Origin: Nostoc piscinale CENA21
GTDB taxonomy: Bacteria; Cyanobacteriota; Cyanobacteriia; Cyanobacteriales; Nostocaceae
Reading direction: 5' to 3'
NCBI RefSeq assembly: GCF_001298445.1
Contig: NZ_CP012036.1
Coordinates: 3,811,351-3,875,350, forward strand
DNA length: 64,000 nt
The position numbers and the translations under genes are program-made. Each line of letters opens with the position of its first letter. The first letter of the stretch is position 1. This document shows, piece by piece, positions 47,202 through 55,999 of the stretch. Below the pieces are notes generated by a model. It ran no database searches. It was not told the origin of the DNA and worked only from the letters and a program-made list of their open reading frames with translations.

Positions 47202-48761
47202 TTATTTGAGGTTGGCGATCGCACCTCTATTTACTAACATTTTTCCTGTCAATAAATCTTTGACTGTTACTACTAAAACCCGTTGTTCGTTGACTTCAAA
47301 TTGTGCTTGGATTCTGTCGATTCCGGTTTGTCCTGGTGGTTCCAGATAGGCGACGCATACTTGTTGATGATGGGTTTCTAGAGAACGATAGCTATCTTGT
47401 TTTATTAAGTGACTACTCGTCATTCTGCCTTGTTCATCATAAGCAACTTCCGCTTGGGAAACTTCGGCAACTTCGCCAATATCAAGGCGAATTTCTCGCT
47501 GTCCTTCAATAGCTACTTGCAAAGTTAAAGCTTCAGAACGCGCCCCTGGATATTTTGCTCCTTTTTCAATTAAGGTGAAATAAGAATAAGTTTTACTGTG
47601 GGGTTCCCAAAGGCGAATCGCGTAACTGTGGCGTAGATAATCATCAATGGCTGTCATTTCGCTTAATGCTAATGCCCCATGTGCGACAGCTTCAAAGGGT
47701 TTATCTAATTTGACTTTTTGTCTACCAAAATAAGAAATTACTAATTGTTGAATCGCAGGGATTTGACAAGTACCGCCGACAAGTAACACTTGTTCTATGG
47801 ATGATTTGCTAATGCCTTTAGCAAGTGCGATCGCGAATACTTCATCGATGGCTTGTCTTAACTGTTCTAATAATTGTTGATTTTCTAAAATTTCGCCTAA
47901 CTCGTCTCGATGTAACTGCAATTCATGAGACATGAAATTTTCATCATCAAACCAAGCTTCCTTGGCTAAATCTGTGGTGGAAAGTTGAATTTTTACCCTT
48001 TCTGCTACTTCCAATAAATTCATAAAACCGATTTCCCCCACTTCCTCACGGGAAGAACCGATTTTGTGTAAATAATGTTCTACAATCCAAGTATCAATAT
48101 CGACACCGCCAATAAAAGCATCCGACTTGGCGAGAACTTCCGCGCGTATGGCTTGCTGTTCGGCTGCAACACTCACAGTCCGCACTAAACTTAAATCCAG
48201 AGTTCCGCCACCAAAATCCACTACCAAAACCACACTACCAGGACGCTTGACGGCATAACCAAGGGCGGCGGCTGTTGATTCATCCACAATTTGCACTGTG
48301 GGCATATTGAGTTTATCGCCCAAATCCCGAAACCAGTCAAGATACCTTTCAAACGCACCCACAGGAACGGTAAAGATAACGTGACTTGGTTGCAATTGCT
48401 GTTCAACTTGTTGCCAAATCTCTTTCAAAAACAGTTCTGAAATAATCTCTGCACTATAACTATTACCATCCAACAGTCGCGCAGGTGGAACAAAATCCGC
48501 CGCTAAATCTCGTTTAAAAGCCCGAAAACATCGTTCTGGCTGGGCAAACCCCAAGCGTTTAGCGCGTACCTCTTCACCAAACAAAATGCTATTTTGTCCC
48601 TCAACAAACACCAAACTTGGTACAACGCTTACCTGTTCCGTCCCCACCTCAAACCGCCGCGACATTCCCTCAAATCGCAAAGTCCGCGGCTTTTGCGTAA
48701 TCAAATCCGTGGTACAAACAACAGTATTACTCGTACCAAAATCAATTATTACTGTAGTCAT
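47202..48761 (-). CDS. Hsp70 family protein without a substrate-lid region
   Basis: A 519-residue DnaK-like protein, shorter than DnaK (about 630). The ATPase half has DFGTSNTVVC (7-16), QIVDESTAAALGYAV, LVVDFGGGTLDLSLV and LLVGGTCQIP. The C-terminal 120 residues make a substrate-binding-like beta region (LQVAIEGQREIRLDIGEV and AQFEVNEQRVLVVTVKDLLTGK), without a long helical lid. It is followed by tagged HEAT/GUN4 genes 117 bases downstream and preceded by a GrpE-like gene, so it probably serves this locus rather than general folding. Start at ATG 48761. Confidence 0.92.
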   Translation of the reverse strand: MTTVIIDFGTSNTVVCTTDLITQKPRTLRFEGMSRRFEVGTEQVSVVPSLVFVEGQNSILFGEEVRAKRLGFAQPERCFRAFKRDLAADFVPPARLLDGNSYSAEIISELFLKEIWQQVEQQLQPSHVIFTVPVGAFERYLDWFRDLGDKLNMPTVQIVDESTAAALGYAVKRPGSVVLVVDFGGGTLDLSLVRTVSVAAEQQAIRAEVLAKSDAFIGGVDIDTWIVEHYLHKIGSSREEVGEIGFMNLLEVAERVKIQLSTTDLAKEAWFDDENFMSHELQLHRDELGEILENQQLLEQLRQAIDEVFAIALAKGISKSSIEQVLLVGGTCQIPAIQQLVISYFGRQKVKLDKPFEAVAHGALALSEMTAIDDYLRHSYAIRLWEPHSKTYSYFTLIEKGAKYPGARSEALTLQVAIEGQREIRLDIGEVAEVSQAEVAYDEQGRMTSSHLIKQDSYRSLETHHQQVCVAYLEPPGQTGIDRIQAQFEVNEQRVLVVTVKDLLTGKMLVNRGAIANLK

Positions 48762-48865
48762 TAGTTATTAGTCATTTGTCATTGGTCATTTGTCATTTGT
48801 CATTGGTTATTGTTACAGACTAATCTCCCTTGTCCCCCTTGTCCCCCTTGTCTCCCTCATCCCCC
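48762..48865. repeat. Heptamer repeat between Hsp70 and GrpE-like genes
   Basis: tcatttg/tcattgg heptamers repeat from about 48768 to 48805, then cttgtcccc units from about 48825 to 48860. These are cyanobacterial short tandemly repeated sequences. Confidence 0.7.
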
Positions 48866-49498
48866 TCACCTCCCCCCAGGTAAAGTCCGACTCACTTTAG
48901 CTGGACAAAGAATTTTCCCTTGATGCTGATAACCGACAAATCGGATGTAAACCAATTCACCTTGCGTCATATCAGCTTTGTCTGGTTGATGAAGTTGGGA
49001 ATTATAAGGTACTTGTTCCCAAGGTTTACCAATGAGTTCGTAACCCCATTTACTAAGGAGGTTATCTAGAGGGGTAAACATAGAAAGCAGATTTTTGGCA
49101 GGTAATTCGGGTTTCACACTCACCATTTGATGAATGCTGGGATAGTTGGTTAGTAATGTCTGCAATTGTTCAAAGGTGGCGACGCGAAATTCTGCGGTGA
49201 GTTGAATTTGCTGCTGTTGCAATTCTTGATGCAGTCGCAAGCCTTCTTGGTGTAGTGCTTCTTTTTCAGCAGTAATTTGGGTGAGTTTTTGGGCTAATTC
49301 TAAGTTTTTTTCTTGCCAGGTCAGGATTTCAGCTTCTAGGAGTTGAATTTGAGATTGCTTGTTGAGTTGCAGGATTTTCGCACCATTGATCATTAGAATT
49401 ATCAACAGTGGCGAACAAATTGCGATCGCTATCACAACCAAGCTTTCTACAGAAAACATTCCTATATCTTGGATATCTAATAAGATATCTGCAATCAT
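48866..49498 (-). CDS. Membrane-anchored GrpE-like coiled-coil protein
   Basis: A 210-residue protein. An N-terminal hydrophobic segment (about 18-40, SLVVIAIAICSPLLIILMI) is a membrane anchor, followed by a long coiled coil (about 45-115). The C-terminal part resembles the beta domain of GrpE (LHQPDKADMTQGELVYIRFV then AKVSRTLPGGR), the exchange factor that opens Hsp70. Unlike normal GrpE it is membrane-bound, which would recruit the adjacent Hsp70 to the membrane. A strong GGAGG site lies before ATG 49498, and the gene follows DUF2997 by 11 bases. Confidence 0.82.
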   Translation of the reverse strand: MIADILLDIQDIGMFSVESLVVIAIAICSPLLIILMINGAKILQLNKQSQIQLLEAEILTWQEKNLELAQKLTQITAEKEALHQEGLRLHQELQQQQIQLTAEFRVATFEQLQTLLTNYPSIHQMVSVKPELPAKNLLSMFTPLDNLLSKWGYELIGKPWEQVPYNSQLHQPDKADMTQGELVYIRFVGYQHQGKILCPAKVSRTLPGGR

Positions 49499-49509
49499 TT
49501 CCGCCCCTC

Positions 49510-49722
49510 CTATTTTTGCTTGAGAGACTGTTGTTCTGTTCCTGTAGCGTTTTCTTCTCCTTCGTAATATTCAGGCAGCAGTTCTTGGCTTTCTACCTCT
49601 CCTAAAGCACCTTCAATTCCCGATGTTGCATTGGTACAACTTACACCAGAACCATTAATTACAGTCTCAGTAATTTTGCCGTCTTTACCAATGCGATACT
49701 CGATTTTTTGATACTCTGCCAT
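49510..49722 (-). CDS. DUF2997 family small protein
   Basis: A 70-residue protein: YQKIEYRIGKDGKITETVIN, then GSGVSCTNATSGIEGALGEV, SQELLPEYYEGEEN and a polar end. DUF2997 proteins generally co-occur with DUF1257 and AAA genes, so this is probably a subunit of the same complex as the AAA/DUF1257 pair at 42.6-44.7 kb. The family resembles a small beta-grasp-like fold in outline, but I cannot show that here. It is the first gene of the minus arm, facing the divergent promoter at 49723-50008. Confidence 0.85.
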   Translation of the reverse strand: MAEYQKIEYRIGKDGKITETVINGSGVSCTNATSGIEGALGEVESQELLPEYYEGEENATGTEQQSLKQK

Positions 49723-50008
49723 AACTCAAATATTAATATTTTCTAGGTTTTACAGCAATACGTAACTACTTCGTTGTATCACTTTTGCCTGTAAACGGCA
49801 ATTGTCAATCAGCACAAATCAATTATACTAGAACAAATATACTACTTTAAATAAGATTGCACAATTCTCAAGAACAGTATGTCCAGCATATAAATGTATA
49901 GGCAGAACAAAGCAATGGAAATTGAATACATACACCCTTAAACCCCTACACCCAGCTCCAATAGACAAACTTTGTATACCCCTCATAAAACTCAACAGGT
50001 AAAGCAAC
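49723..50008. promoter_or_regulatory. Divergent promoter region of the tagged-protein/STM401x cluster
   Basis: 286 bases separate the minus arm (DUF2997, GrpE-like, Hsp70, tagged genes) from the plus arm (tagged LRR, STM4014-4011). Both arms read outward, so both promoters must be here; it is a shared control point. I found no clear operator palindrome. A minus-strand frame at 49828-50019 has no support. Confidence 0.6.
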
Positions 50009-51266
50009 ATGACAAACAATCAAAATCAACCCCAGGATTATGATGCTGTATTGGGAGGACAATCACCACCGCCTCTAGATGGGGTGGTGCTGGGAGGAAT
50101 TGAGGGAATTAAACGTTGTTTATCAAATCCTGTGGTGAATGTGCGAATAGCAGCACTTAGCGAAGCCTTGAAATATGGTGACGCTGGGTTGGATGTTTTA
50201 ATTCAAGGTTTGCAAGATGAATCAAGATTAGTAGAACGTTTTGCTTATCGACTATTAAAGTCAAGAACAGAATCGCAAGTTAAACAAGCTTTGCAAACAT
50301 ATAAACCTTGGAAGTTGGAAGAAAGATTGACTCGGTATTTAGGTTGTCATACCGCTCAATTTGCTAATCGGCCAGTGGTAGAATTTAATGCAAATAGAGG
50401 TATTGTTGAACCTGTTAATCAAGCTTATGCCCTACGATGTACTTATGATGACTATGAAGAGGATTTAGCAGATAAACTTAGTAAACTTGCTCAAGCACCC
50501 AACGCCGAAAAATTGGAAGCTTTAGTATTAGGTTTATGGACAGAAACTTATGAAAATAATGCAAGTTTAATTATCCAAGCTTTAGTTAATGTCAAGCAAT
50601 ATTTCCCCAACCTCAAGGCTATTTTTCTGGGCGATATTCTGAGTGAAGAATGTGAAATTTCCTGGATTCAACAAAGTGATATTAGTCCTATTTTACAAGC
50701 ATATCCCCAGTTAGAAGTTTTACAAGTTCGTGGTGGAGACGGTTTACAATTTAGCCCACCAATCAAACACGATAATCTCAAAGCATTAATTGTAGAAACA
50801 GGGGGCTTAAGTCGGGATACCGTCGCACAGATTTGTAATTTAAATCTGCCAGCATTAGAACATTTAGAATTATGGTTTGGCTGTGAAGATTATGGCGGAA
50901 CCTGTTGGGTTGAAGATATACACCCAATTATTTTTGCAGACAAGTTTCCCAAATTAACTTATTTAGGATTATGTAATAGTCAATTTAGCGATGAAATAGC
51001 CAGTGCTATTGTAAATTCCCCAATTCTTAACTCTATCAGCGTCCTTGACTTTTCACTGGGAACCTTAAGTGATGCAGGTGCGGAAGAATTACTTAATTGT
51101 GAGGCGATTAATTATCTAGATATTCTCAATGTGTCAGAGAACTTTTTTATCTGAGGAAATGATTGATAAATTATCTGGTTTAAATGTGCGTGTCATAGCA
51201 AATGACCAGAAAGAAGAAGAGGATGATAGTTACATTCACAGCCGCTATTGTTCTGTGGCTGAGTAA
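50009..51266 (+). pseudogene. VLGG-tagged STM4015-type LRR protein, first copy, with a homopolymer frameshift
   Basis: The tag is NQPQDYDAVLGGQSPPPLDG with VVLGGIEGIKRCL, then a HEAT-like segment (IAALSEALKYGDAGLDVL), then a region matching the STM4015 family (FANRPVVEF and LADKLSKLAQAPNAEKLEAL), then leucine-rich repeats (ISPILQAYPQLEVLQV, LPALEHLELWFG). The frame stops after NVSENFFI (stop at 51152-51154). Removing one base from the T6 run 51143-51148 restores LSEEMIDKLSGLNVRV, ending SRYCSVAE at stop 51264-51266. The restored end matches the tail of the fourth copy (DRYCTVAE), which is strong evidence that the frame was intact. A sequencing error, or rescue by slippage, is possible. Confidence 0.85.
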
Positions 51267-51427
51267 TTGATAATTTTCATTTGTCATTTGTGATTAGTTA
51301 TTTAAACCTAAGCACCAATTAAATACTAAGTCACAAGAACCATAGCATTGTTATTTCCTCACTTGGGAATAAGTTAAGTTAAACAGTCAGTCAATAGTCA
51401 ACATTAATAAATGTCAGGAAATCTTAG

Positions 51428-52660
51428 ATGAATAACAATTCAAATCAACCTGGAGAATTTGACGCGGTACTTGGTGGAGAGGCGAAAAATCAAAACTATG
51501 CTGTAGTTTTAGGAGGAATTGAGGGAGTCAAAAATCGTCTCAATAGTGAAGATTATGAAGTAATATTTGCAGCCCTTGAAGATGCGTTGCAATATGGTGA
51601 TCCAGGAGTAGATTTGATTATTGAAGCATTATATGACTCTTCAGAAGCAATACATGATTGTGCTGTTTATTTACTAGGCAAAGCGGGTATTAAAGGAAAA
51701 CAGGCATTACTTGATTATGACCCTTGGTTAGTGTTTACTATATTTAAAAATTGGGGAGACCGTTATTATGAAGATAGAATATATGACCCCATAGGTAGAG
51801 CATATTGTGTGCAGAGTACAGATAGATTATCGCGTTTGCTTAAAGACTCCAAAGCTAAGGATATAGAAGCAATCAAATGCGAAGTTTATTACAGAAATCC
51901 AGAGATTAAAACCGCTTTTAAAGATTTCACTGACATACTTGTTAATGCTTGTGAATTACTCACAAACCTGAAAGCCTTATTAATTGGTGATTACTGTGAT
52001 TTAATTAATATTAAATATCAAGAATCAAATATCAATGTATGTAGTATTCATCCCTTATTAAAAGCTTATCATAATTTAGAGTTACTGCACATACGTGGGT
52101 GTATGGTGAAGGAAGATATTTTAAAACCTGAACTAAAGATAGTACAAGTTCGGAATCATCAAAATAATTCTAATATTCCTATCAAATCATTGAAACATGA
52201 AAGTTTAAAAACTCTGATTGTTGATGCTGATGGTATATCTGATGCTAATTTAGCTAAAGTTTGCAATTTAGATTTACCGTCTTTAGAATACTTTGAGTTA
52301 TGGCTCAATAGAAGCAACTTAAGCAAAATTAATATTGATAGTTTAGCCCCTATACTTTCAGGTGAATCTTTCCCTAACTTAGCGTACTTAGCAATAAGAC
52401 AATGTGGAAATCTGAGTGAAGTGGCTCAAGCTATCGTTAATTCTCCAATTATGGAAAATTTGAAGATACTTGAATTAACAGATGGAAATCTGAGTAATGG
52501 GGATATTTTATTAAATTCTCCAGCAGTGAATCGCCTGCATACTCTCAATGTTTCAGGAAATCGTTTACATAAAGATATAATTGAGCAACTTTCTGAGTTG
52601 AAATGTCGACTAATTGCAGATTCTCAGTTTAGCGATCGCTATTACTCAGTCTGGGAATAA
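51428..52660 (+). CDS. VLGG-tagged STM4015-type LRR protein, second copy
   Basis: A 410-residue protein. The tag is NQPGEFDAVLGGEAKNQNYA with VVLGGIEGVKNRL, then HEAT-like helices (FAALEDALQYGDPGVDLI), then the STM4015-like region and LRRs (CSIHPLLKAYHNLELLHI, LPSLEYFELWLN). The end is DRYYSVWE, the shared C-terminal tail. This copy is the most AT-rich of the set and has short repeats in the middle. It follows the first copy by 161 bases and precedes the third by 86 bases, so the copies may be a tandem duplication. Confidence 0.9.
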   Translation: MNNNSNQPGEFDAVLGGEAKNQNYAVVLGGIEGVKNRLNSEDYEVIFAALEDALQYGDPGVDLIIEALYDSSEAIHDCAVYLLGKAGIKGKQALLDYDPWLVFTIFKNWGDRYYEDRIYDPIGRAYCVQSTDRLSRLLKDSKAKDIEAIKCEVYYRNPEIKTAFKDFTDILVNACELLTNLKALLIGDYCDLINIKYQESNINVCSIHPLLKAYHNLELLHIRGCMVKEDILKPELKIVQVRNHQNNSNIPIKSLKHESLKTLIVDADGISDANLAKVCNLDLPSLEYFELWLNRSNLSKINIDSLAPILSGESFPNLAYLAIRQCGNLSEVAQAIVNSPIMENLKILELTDGNLSNGDILLNSPAVNRLHTLNVSGNRLHKDIIEQLSELKCRLIADSQFSDRYYSVWE

Positions 52661-52746
52661 GCTATACCTCAAAGTAGTACAAGAATACAGAGGTTATATA
52701 TAAATTTGATGCGTCGTAGATATTTTAAAAATCAGTAAAATCCAAG

Positions 52747-53967
52747 ATGAACAATAATCCAAATCAACCCAGAGAATTTGACGCAGTAATTGGTGGCGAT
52801 GCACCCGATAACCGTGCAGTGCTAGGAGGGATTGCAGGAGTCAGAAGTCGCCTAAAAAGTGGAGTTTTTGAAGTGCAGCTTGCAGCACTGACTGATGCAC
52901 TAAATTATGGAAATGCAGGTTTAGATTTAATAATTGAAGCCTTGCAAAATTCCTCAACTAAAATTCATAAGATTGCTGTTGAACTATTGCAACAAACAGA
53001 AGGTAAAGTAAAGCAAGCACGTTTAGGATGTCAGCCTGGGTTATTTTTTACAACTTTGGAGGATTGGAAAGCAGAAAAGTTTAATCCTAATACTGGAATC
53101 GCTAATCCATCTGAGACAGCCTACATAGTAAATATCGAACAATTAAAGTTATTATTGCAAGACCCCCAGGCTAATCAAGTTGAAGCTTTAATTTGTCATT
53201 TATCTGGGTACGATTGTTATTACGAAGTCAGTCCTGATTTTGATAGTTATGTTGATACCCTTTATGAAGCACGTCAGCAGTTAACTAAGCTGAAAGCTTT
53301 ATTTATTGGTGATAGTCGAGACAATCAATACAAAAAATCATATATAGGCGTTGGAGATATAACTTTAATATTGCAAGCTTATCCTAACCTAGAAGTACTA
53401 CATATTCGTGCTTGCTGCAATGAACTTGAATGTGAAAAACTACAACATAAAAGTTTGAAAACTTTAATTATTGAAACAGCAAATCTCAGTGATGTAGCAA
53501 TTTATCGTCTTTGTTCTCTCGATTTACCAGCCTTAGAGTATTTTGAATTATGGATGGGTAGAACGTCTGAAAATAGTTGTGATGATACGATTGATAGTCT
53601 CAGACCAATTCTTTTTAGTGAATCATTTCCGAATTTACAATATTTAGGTTTACATAGCGATTATGCTGATGCAATAGCCGATGCGATCGCACAATCTTCT
53701 TTCATGGCTGAATCTCCCCTTCTTGCAACCCTTGATGTACTAGATTTATCAATGGGAAATTTGACAGACAAAGGTTTGAACGCTTTGATTGAATCCGAGG
53801 CGATTATTAATTTACATACCCTGAATATTGCTCACAACTACATATCGGAAGAGTTTATTCAGGAGATAAAAGAATTATCTTTGATTGATTGTTTATTAAT
53901 TGCTCATTCTCAAGAAAACAGAAGTTACGGACATATACCTTCTCGTTATTCGGCGTTATACGAATAA
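52747..53967 (+). CDS. VLGG-tagged STM4015-type LRR protein, third copy
   Basis: A 406-residue protein. The tag is NQPREFDAVIGGDAPDNR and AVLGGIAGVRSRL, with a shorter linker lacking the PPP. HEAT-like helices (LAALTDALNYGNAGLDLI), then the STM4015-like region and LRRs (ITLILQAYPNLEVLHIR, LPALEYFELWMG). The end is SRYSALYE, again the shared tail with Glu at the C-terminus. STM4014 starts 15 bases later, so this gene and the enzymes form one mRNA. The variable stretch before the tail (HSQENRSYGHIP) is unlike the other copies. Confidence 0.9.
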   Translation: MNNNPNQPREFDAVIGGDAPDNRAVLGGIAGVRSRLKSGVFEVQLAALTDALNYGNAGLDLIIEALQNSSTKIHKIAVELLQQTEGKVKQARLGCQPGLFFTTLEDWKAEKFNPNTGIANPSETAYIVNIEQLKLLLQDPQANQVEALICHLSGYDCYYEVSPDFDSYVDTLYEARQQLTKLKALFIGDSRDNQYKKSYIGVGDITLILQAYPNLEVLHIRACCNELECEKLQHKSLKTLIIETANLSDVAIYRLCSLDLPALEYFELWMGRTSENSCDDTIDSLRPILFSESFPNLQYLGLHSDYADAIADAIAQSSFMAESPLLATLDVLDLSMGNLTDKGLNALIESEAIINLHTLNIAHNYISEEFIQEIKELSLIDCLLIAHSQENRSYGHIPSRYSALYE

Positions 53968-53982
53968 AAAATATATCAGAAA

Positions 53983-55182
53983 ATGCTCAACTTCATCCTC
54001 ATCGCTAACCCTGAAAATCGCCGTGTCGGTTTCCTCCAACAAGCACTAACTCATCTCAACTTACCACCAGCTACCGTAATAGATTACGCAGATTTAATCT
54101 CAGGTAAACAAACCCTGGAACAATTCAACGCACCCAATACCATTATCCGCTTCGACTCTCCAGAAAAAAACTTTGATATTGATAAAGCCATAATCGCCGC
54201 AGGTTTTAATGTATCAGATAACGGACAACATCAAAGCATCAGTCCTGGCGAAGCTATGGAATTAGAATTCGATAAAGGACGCATCCTCTACCCGCGACAG
54301 TGGTATTTAGGCTGGCGATATCTCCTGCAAAAATGGGAAACACTCTTTACTCCCCTCCTCGCTTGCGGGGAGGGGTTGGGGGTGGGGTACTTCATGAACC
54401 ATCCCCAAGACATCGCAGTGATGTTTGACAAACCAGCTTGTCACGAAAGATTCAGCCGTAACAATATACCCGTTCCTCGTTCCCTAGGAAAAATTCACAA
54501 TTATGAACACTTGCGCGAACAAATGCAAACCCAGGGAATAGAACGAGTATTTGTCAAACTTTCCCACGGTTCCGCCGCTTCTGGAGTTGTGGCTTATCGC
54601 GCAAATTCCCGTTTTGAATCAGCTATTACCACCGTCGAACGAGTGCGGGAAAATGGGGAAACTCTACTTTACAACTCCCGAAAAATTAGCCACTACACCC
54701 GCCGCGAAGAAATCGCCGATATCATCAATATCTTAACAGCAGAAGGCGTACAAGTTGAAGAATGGTTACCCAAAGCACATTTACAAGGATGCGGTTTTGA
54801 TGTGCGCGTGGTGGTTATCAATGGGAAAGCACAGCATATCGTTGTTCGCCTTGGTAAAAGTCCGATGACAAATTTACATTTAGGGAATGAACGAGGAGAT
54901 ACAGAAGAATTTTTAGCAAAAGTTGGTGCGGAAAATTGGGAGATGATGAAGCGAACTTGCGAACAAGCAGCCAGCTTATTTCCTAATAGTTTGTATTGTG
55001 GAGTTGATTTATTGATTTTACCTGATTGGAAAACTCATGCAATTTTAGAAATTAATGCTTTTGGCGATTTACTACCGGGTATTTTATGGAATGGAATCGA
55101 TACTTATACGAGTGAAGTTAAGGCGATTTTGGAACGAACCGCAGAGGCGCAGAGAACACAGACAATGAAGAAAAATTTTTAA
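53983..55182 (+). CDS. STM4014 family ATP-grasp protein
   Basis: A 399-residue ATP-grasp-type ligase of the uncharacterised STM4014 family, always found with STM4011-4013. Visible are LILIANPENRRVGFLQQAL-type N-terminus (MLNFILIANPENRRVG), ATP-binding stretches (RVFVKLSHGSAASGVVAY) and the metal/ATP loop (SLYCGVDLLILPDWKTHAILEINAFGD, split). It could ligate an amino acid, peptide or small acid to a substrate. Two oddities: residues about 118-138 (TLFTPLLACGEGLGVGYF) are encoded by an interspersed palindrome inserted in frame (54345-54391), and the last 15 residues (RTAEAQRTQTMKKNF) come from a repeated spacer sequence. The functional protein may end at about residue 384. Confidence 0.88.
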   Translation: MLNFILIANPENRRVGFLQQALTHLNLPPATVIDYADLISGKQTLEQFNAPNTIIRFDSPEKNFDIDKAIIAAGFNVSDNGQHQSISPGEAMELEFDKGRILYPRQWYLGWRYLLQKWETLFTPLLACGEGLGVGYFMNHPQDIAVMFDKPACHERFSRNNIPVPRSLGKIHNYEHLREQMQTQGIERVFVKLSHGSAASGVVAYRANSRFESAITTVERVRENGETLLYNSRKISHYTRREEIADIINILTAEGVQVEEWLPKAHLQGCGFDVRVVVINGKAQHIVVRLGKSPMTNLHLGNERGDTEEFLAKVGAENWEMMKRTCEQAASLFPNSLYCGVDLLILPDWKTHAILEINAFGDLLPGILWNGIDTYTSEVKAILERTAEAQRTQTMKKNF

Positions 55183-55183
55183 T

Positions 55184-55984
55184 ATGTTTAATATGAATCA
55201 AATCGTGGGAACTCACGATATCTTATTTATTACCTTAGATACTCTACGTTATGACATAGCCAAAAACTTACTTATTCAAAAACGGACTCCTAATTTAGAA
55301 AAAGTTCTACCCAAAACAGCTTGGGAAGAACGCCACTCACCTGGAAATTTCACTTACGCGGCGCATCATGCTTTTTTTGCCGGCTTTTTACCCACACCTG
55401 TAACGCCAGGAATTCACCCCCGACTTTTTGCATTAGGATTTCAAGGAAGTACGACCACAACTGATAAAACTTGTGTGTTAGATACCTCAAATATTGTTAG
55501 TGGATTAGCTGCTAAGGGATATCACACAGTTTGCATTGGTGGAGTTGGTTTTTTTAACAAACGCAATCCTATAGGTAATGTATTTCCTTCAATGTTTGCT
55601 GAAAGTTACTGGAGTCCAGAGTTAGGTGTTACTAACCCAAAATCTACAGAAAATCAGGTAAATCTGGCGGGGAAAATTTTAGAAAAAACGCCACATAACC
55701 AACGGATATTTTTATTTATAAATATTTCGGCTTTGCATCAACCAAATTACTTTTACCTTCCCAACCCAAAGGATAAAATCGACACCATTGAATCTCACGC
55801 CGCAGCTTTGGAATATGTAGATGGTCAATTAGCCAAACTCTGGAATATTATACGCCAAAGACATTCTACTTTTTGCATTCTCTGTTCCGACCACGGGACA
55901 ACTTATGGTGAAGATGGTTACACTGGACATCGGCTCAGCCATCCCGTTGTTTGGACTGTTCCTTATGCAGAGTTTATTTTATGA
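55184..55984 (+). CDS. STM4013/SEN3800 family sulfatase-fold hydrolase
   Basis: A 266-residue metal-dependent hydrolase of the alkaline-phosphatase/sulfatase superfamily (STM4013 family). The N-terminal active-site segment reads FITLDTLRYD with the nucleophile/metal pair Asp19-Thr20. The C-terminal segment CSDHGTTYGEDGYTGHR supplies Asp-His and a final His ligand. Such enzymes cleave phosphate or sulfate esters; here the substrate is unknown, but the fold, within this cluster, suggests removal or transfer of a phosphoryl-type group. It starts one base after the STM4014 stop (translational coupling). It is cytoplasmic, without a signal peptide. Confidence 0.9.
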   Translation: MFNMNQIVGTHDILFITLDTLRYDIAKNLLIQKRTPNLEKVLPKTAWEERHSPGNFTYAAHHAFFAGFLPTPVTPGIHPRLFALGFQGSTTTTDKTCVLDTSNIVSGLAAKGYHTVCIGGVGFFNKRNPIGNVFPSMFAESYWSPELGVTNPKSTENQVNLAGKILEKTPHNQRIFLFINISALHQPNYFYLPNPKDKIDTIESHAAALEYVDGQLAKLWNIIRQRHSTFCILCSDHGTTYGEDGYTGHRLSHPVVWTVPYAEFIL

Positions 55985-55999
55985 AAACCTTGAAAATTT

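Noticed and set aside
49828..50019. Small minus-strand frame in the divergent promoter
   Set aside because: It overlaps the start of the first tagged LRR gene in antisense and has no ribosome site or similarity; the region is more likely promoter.
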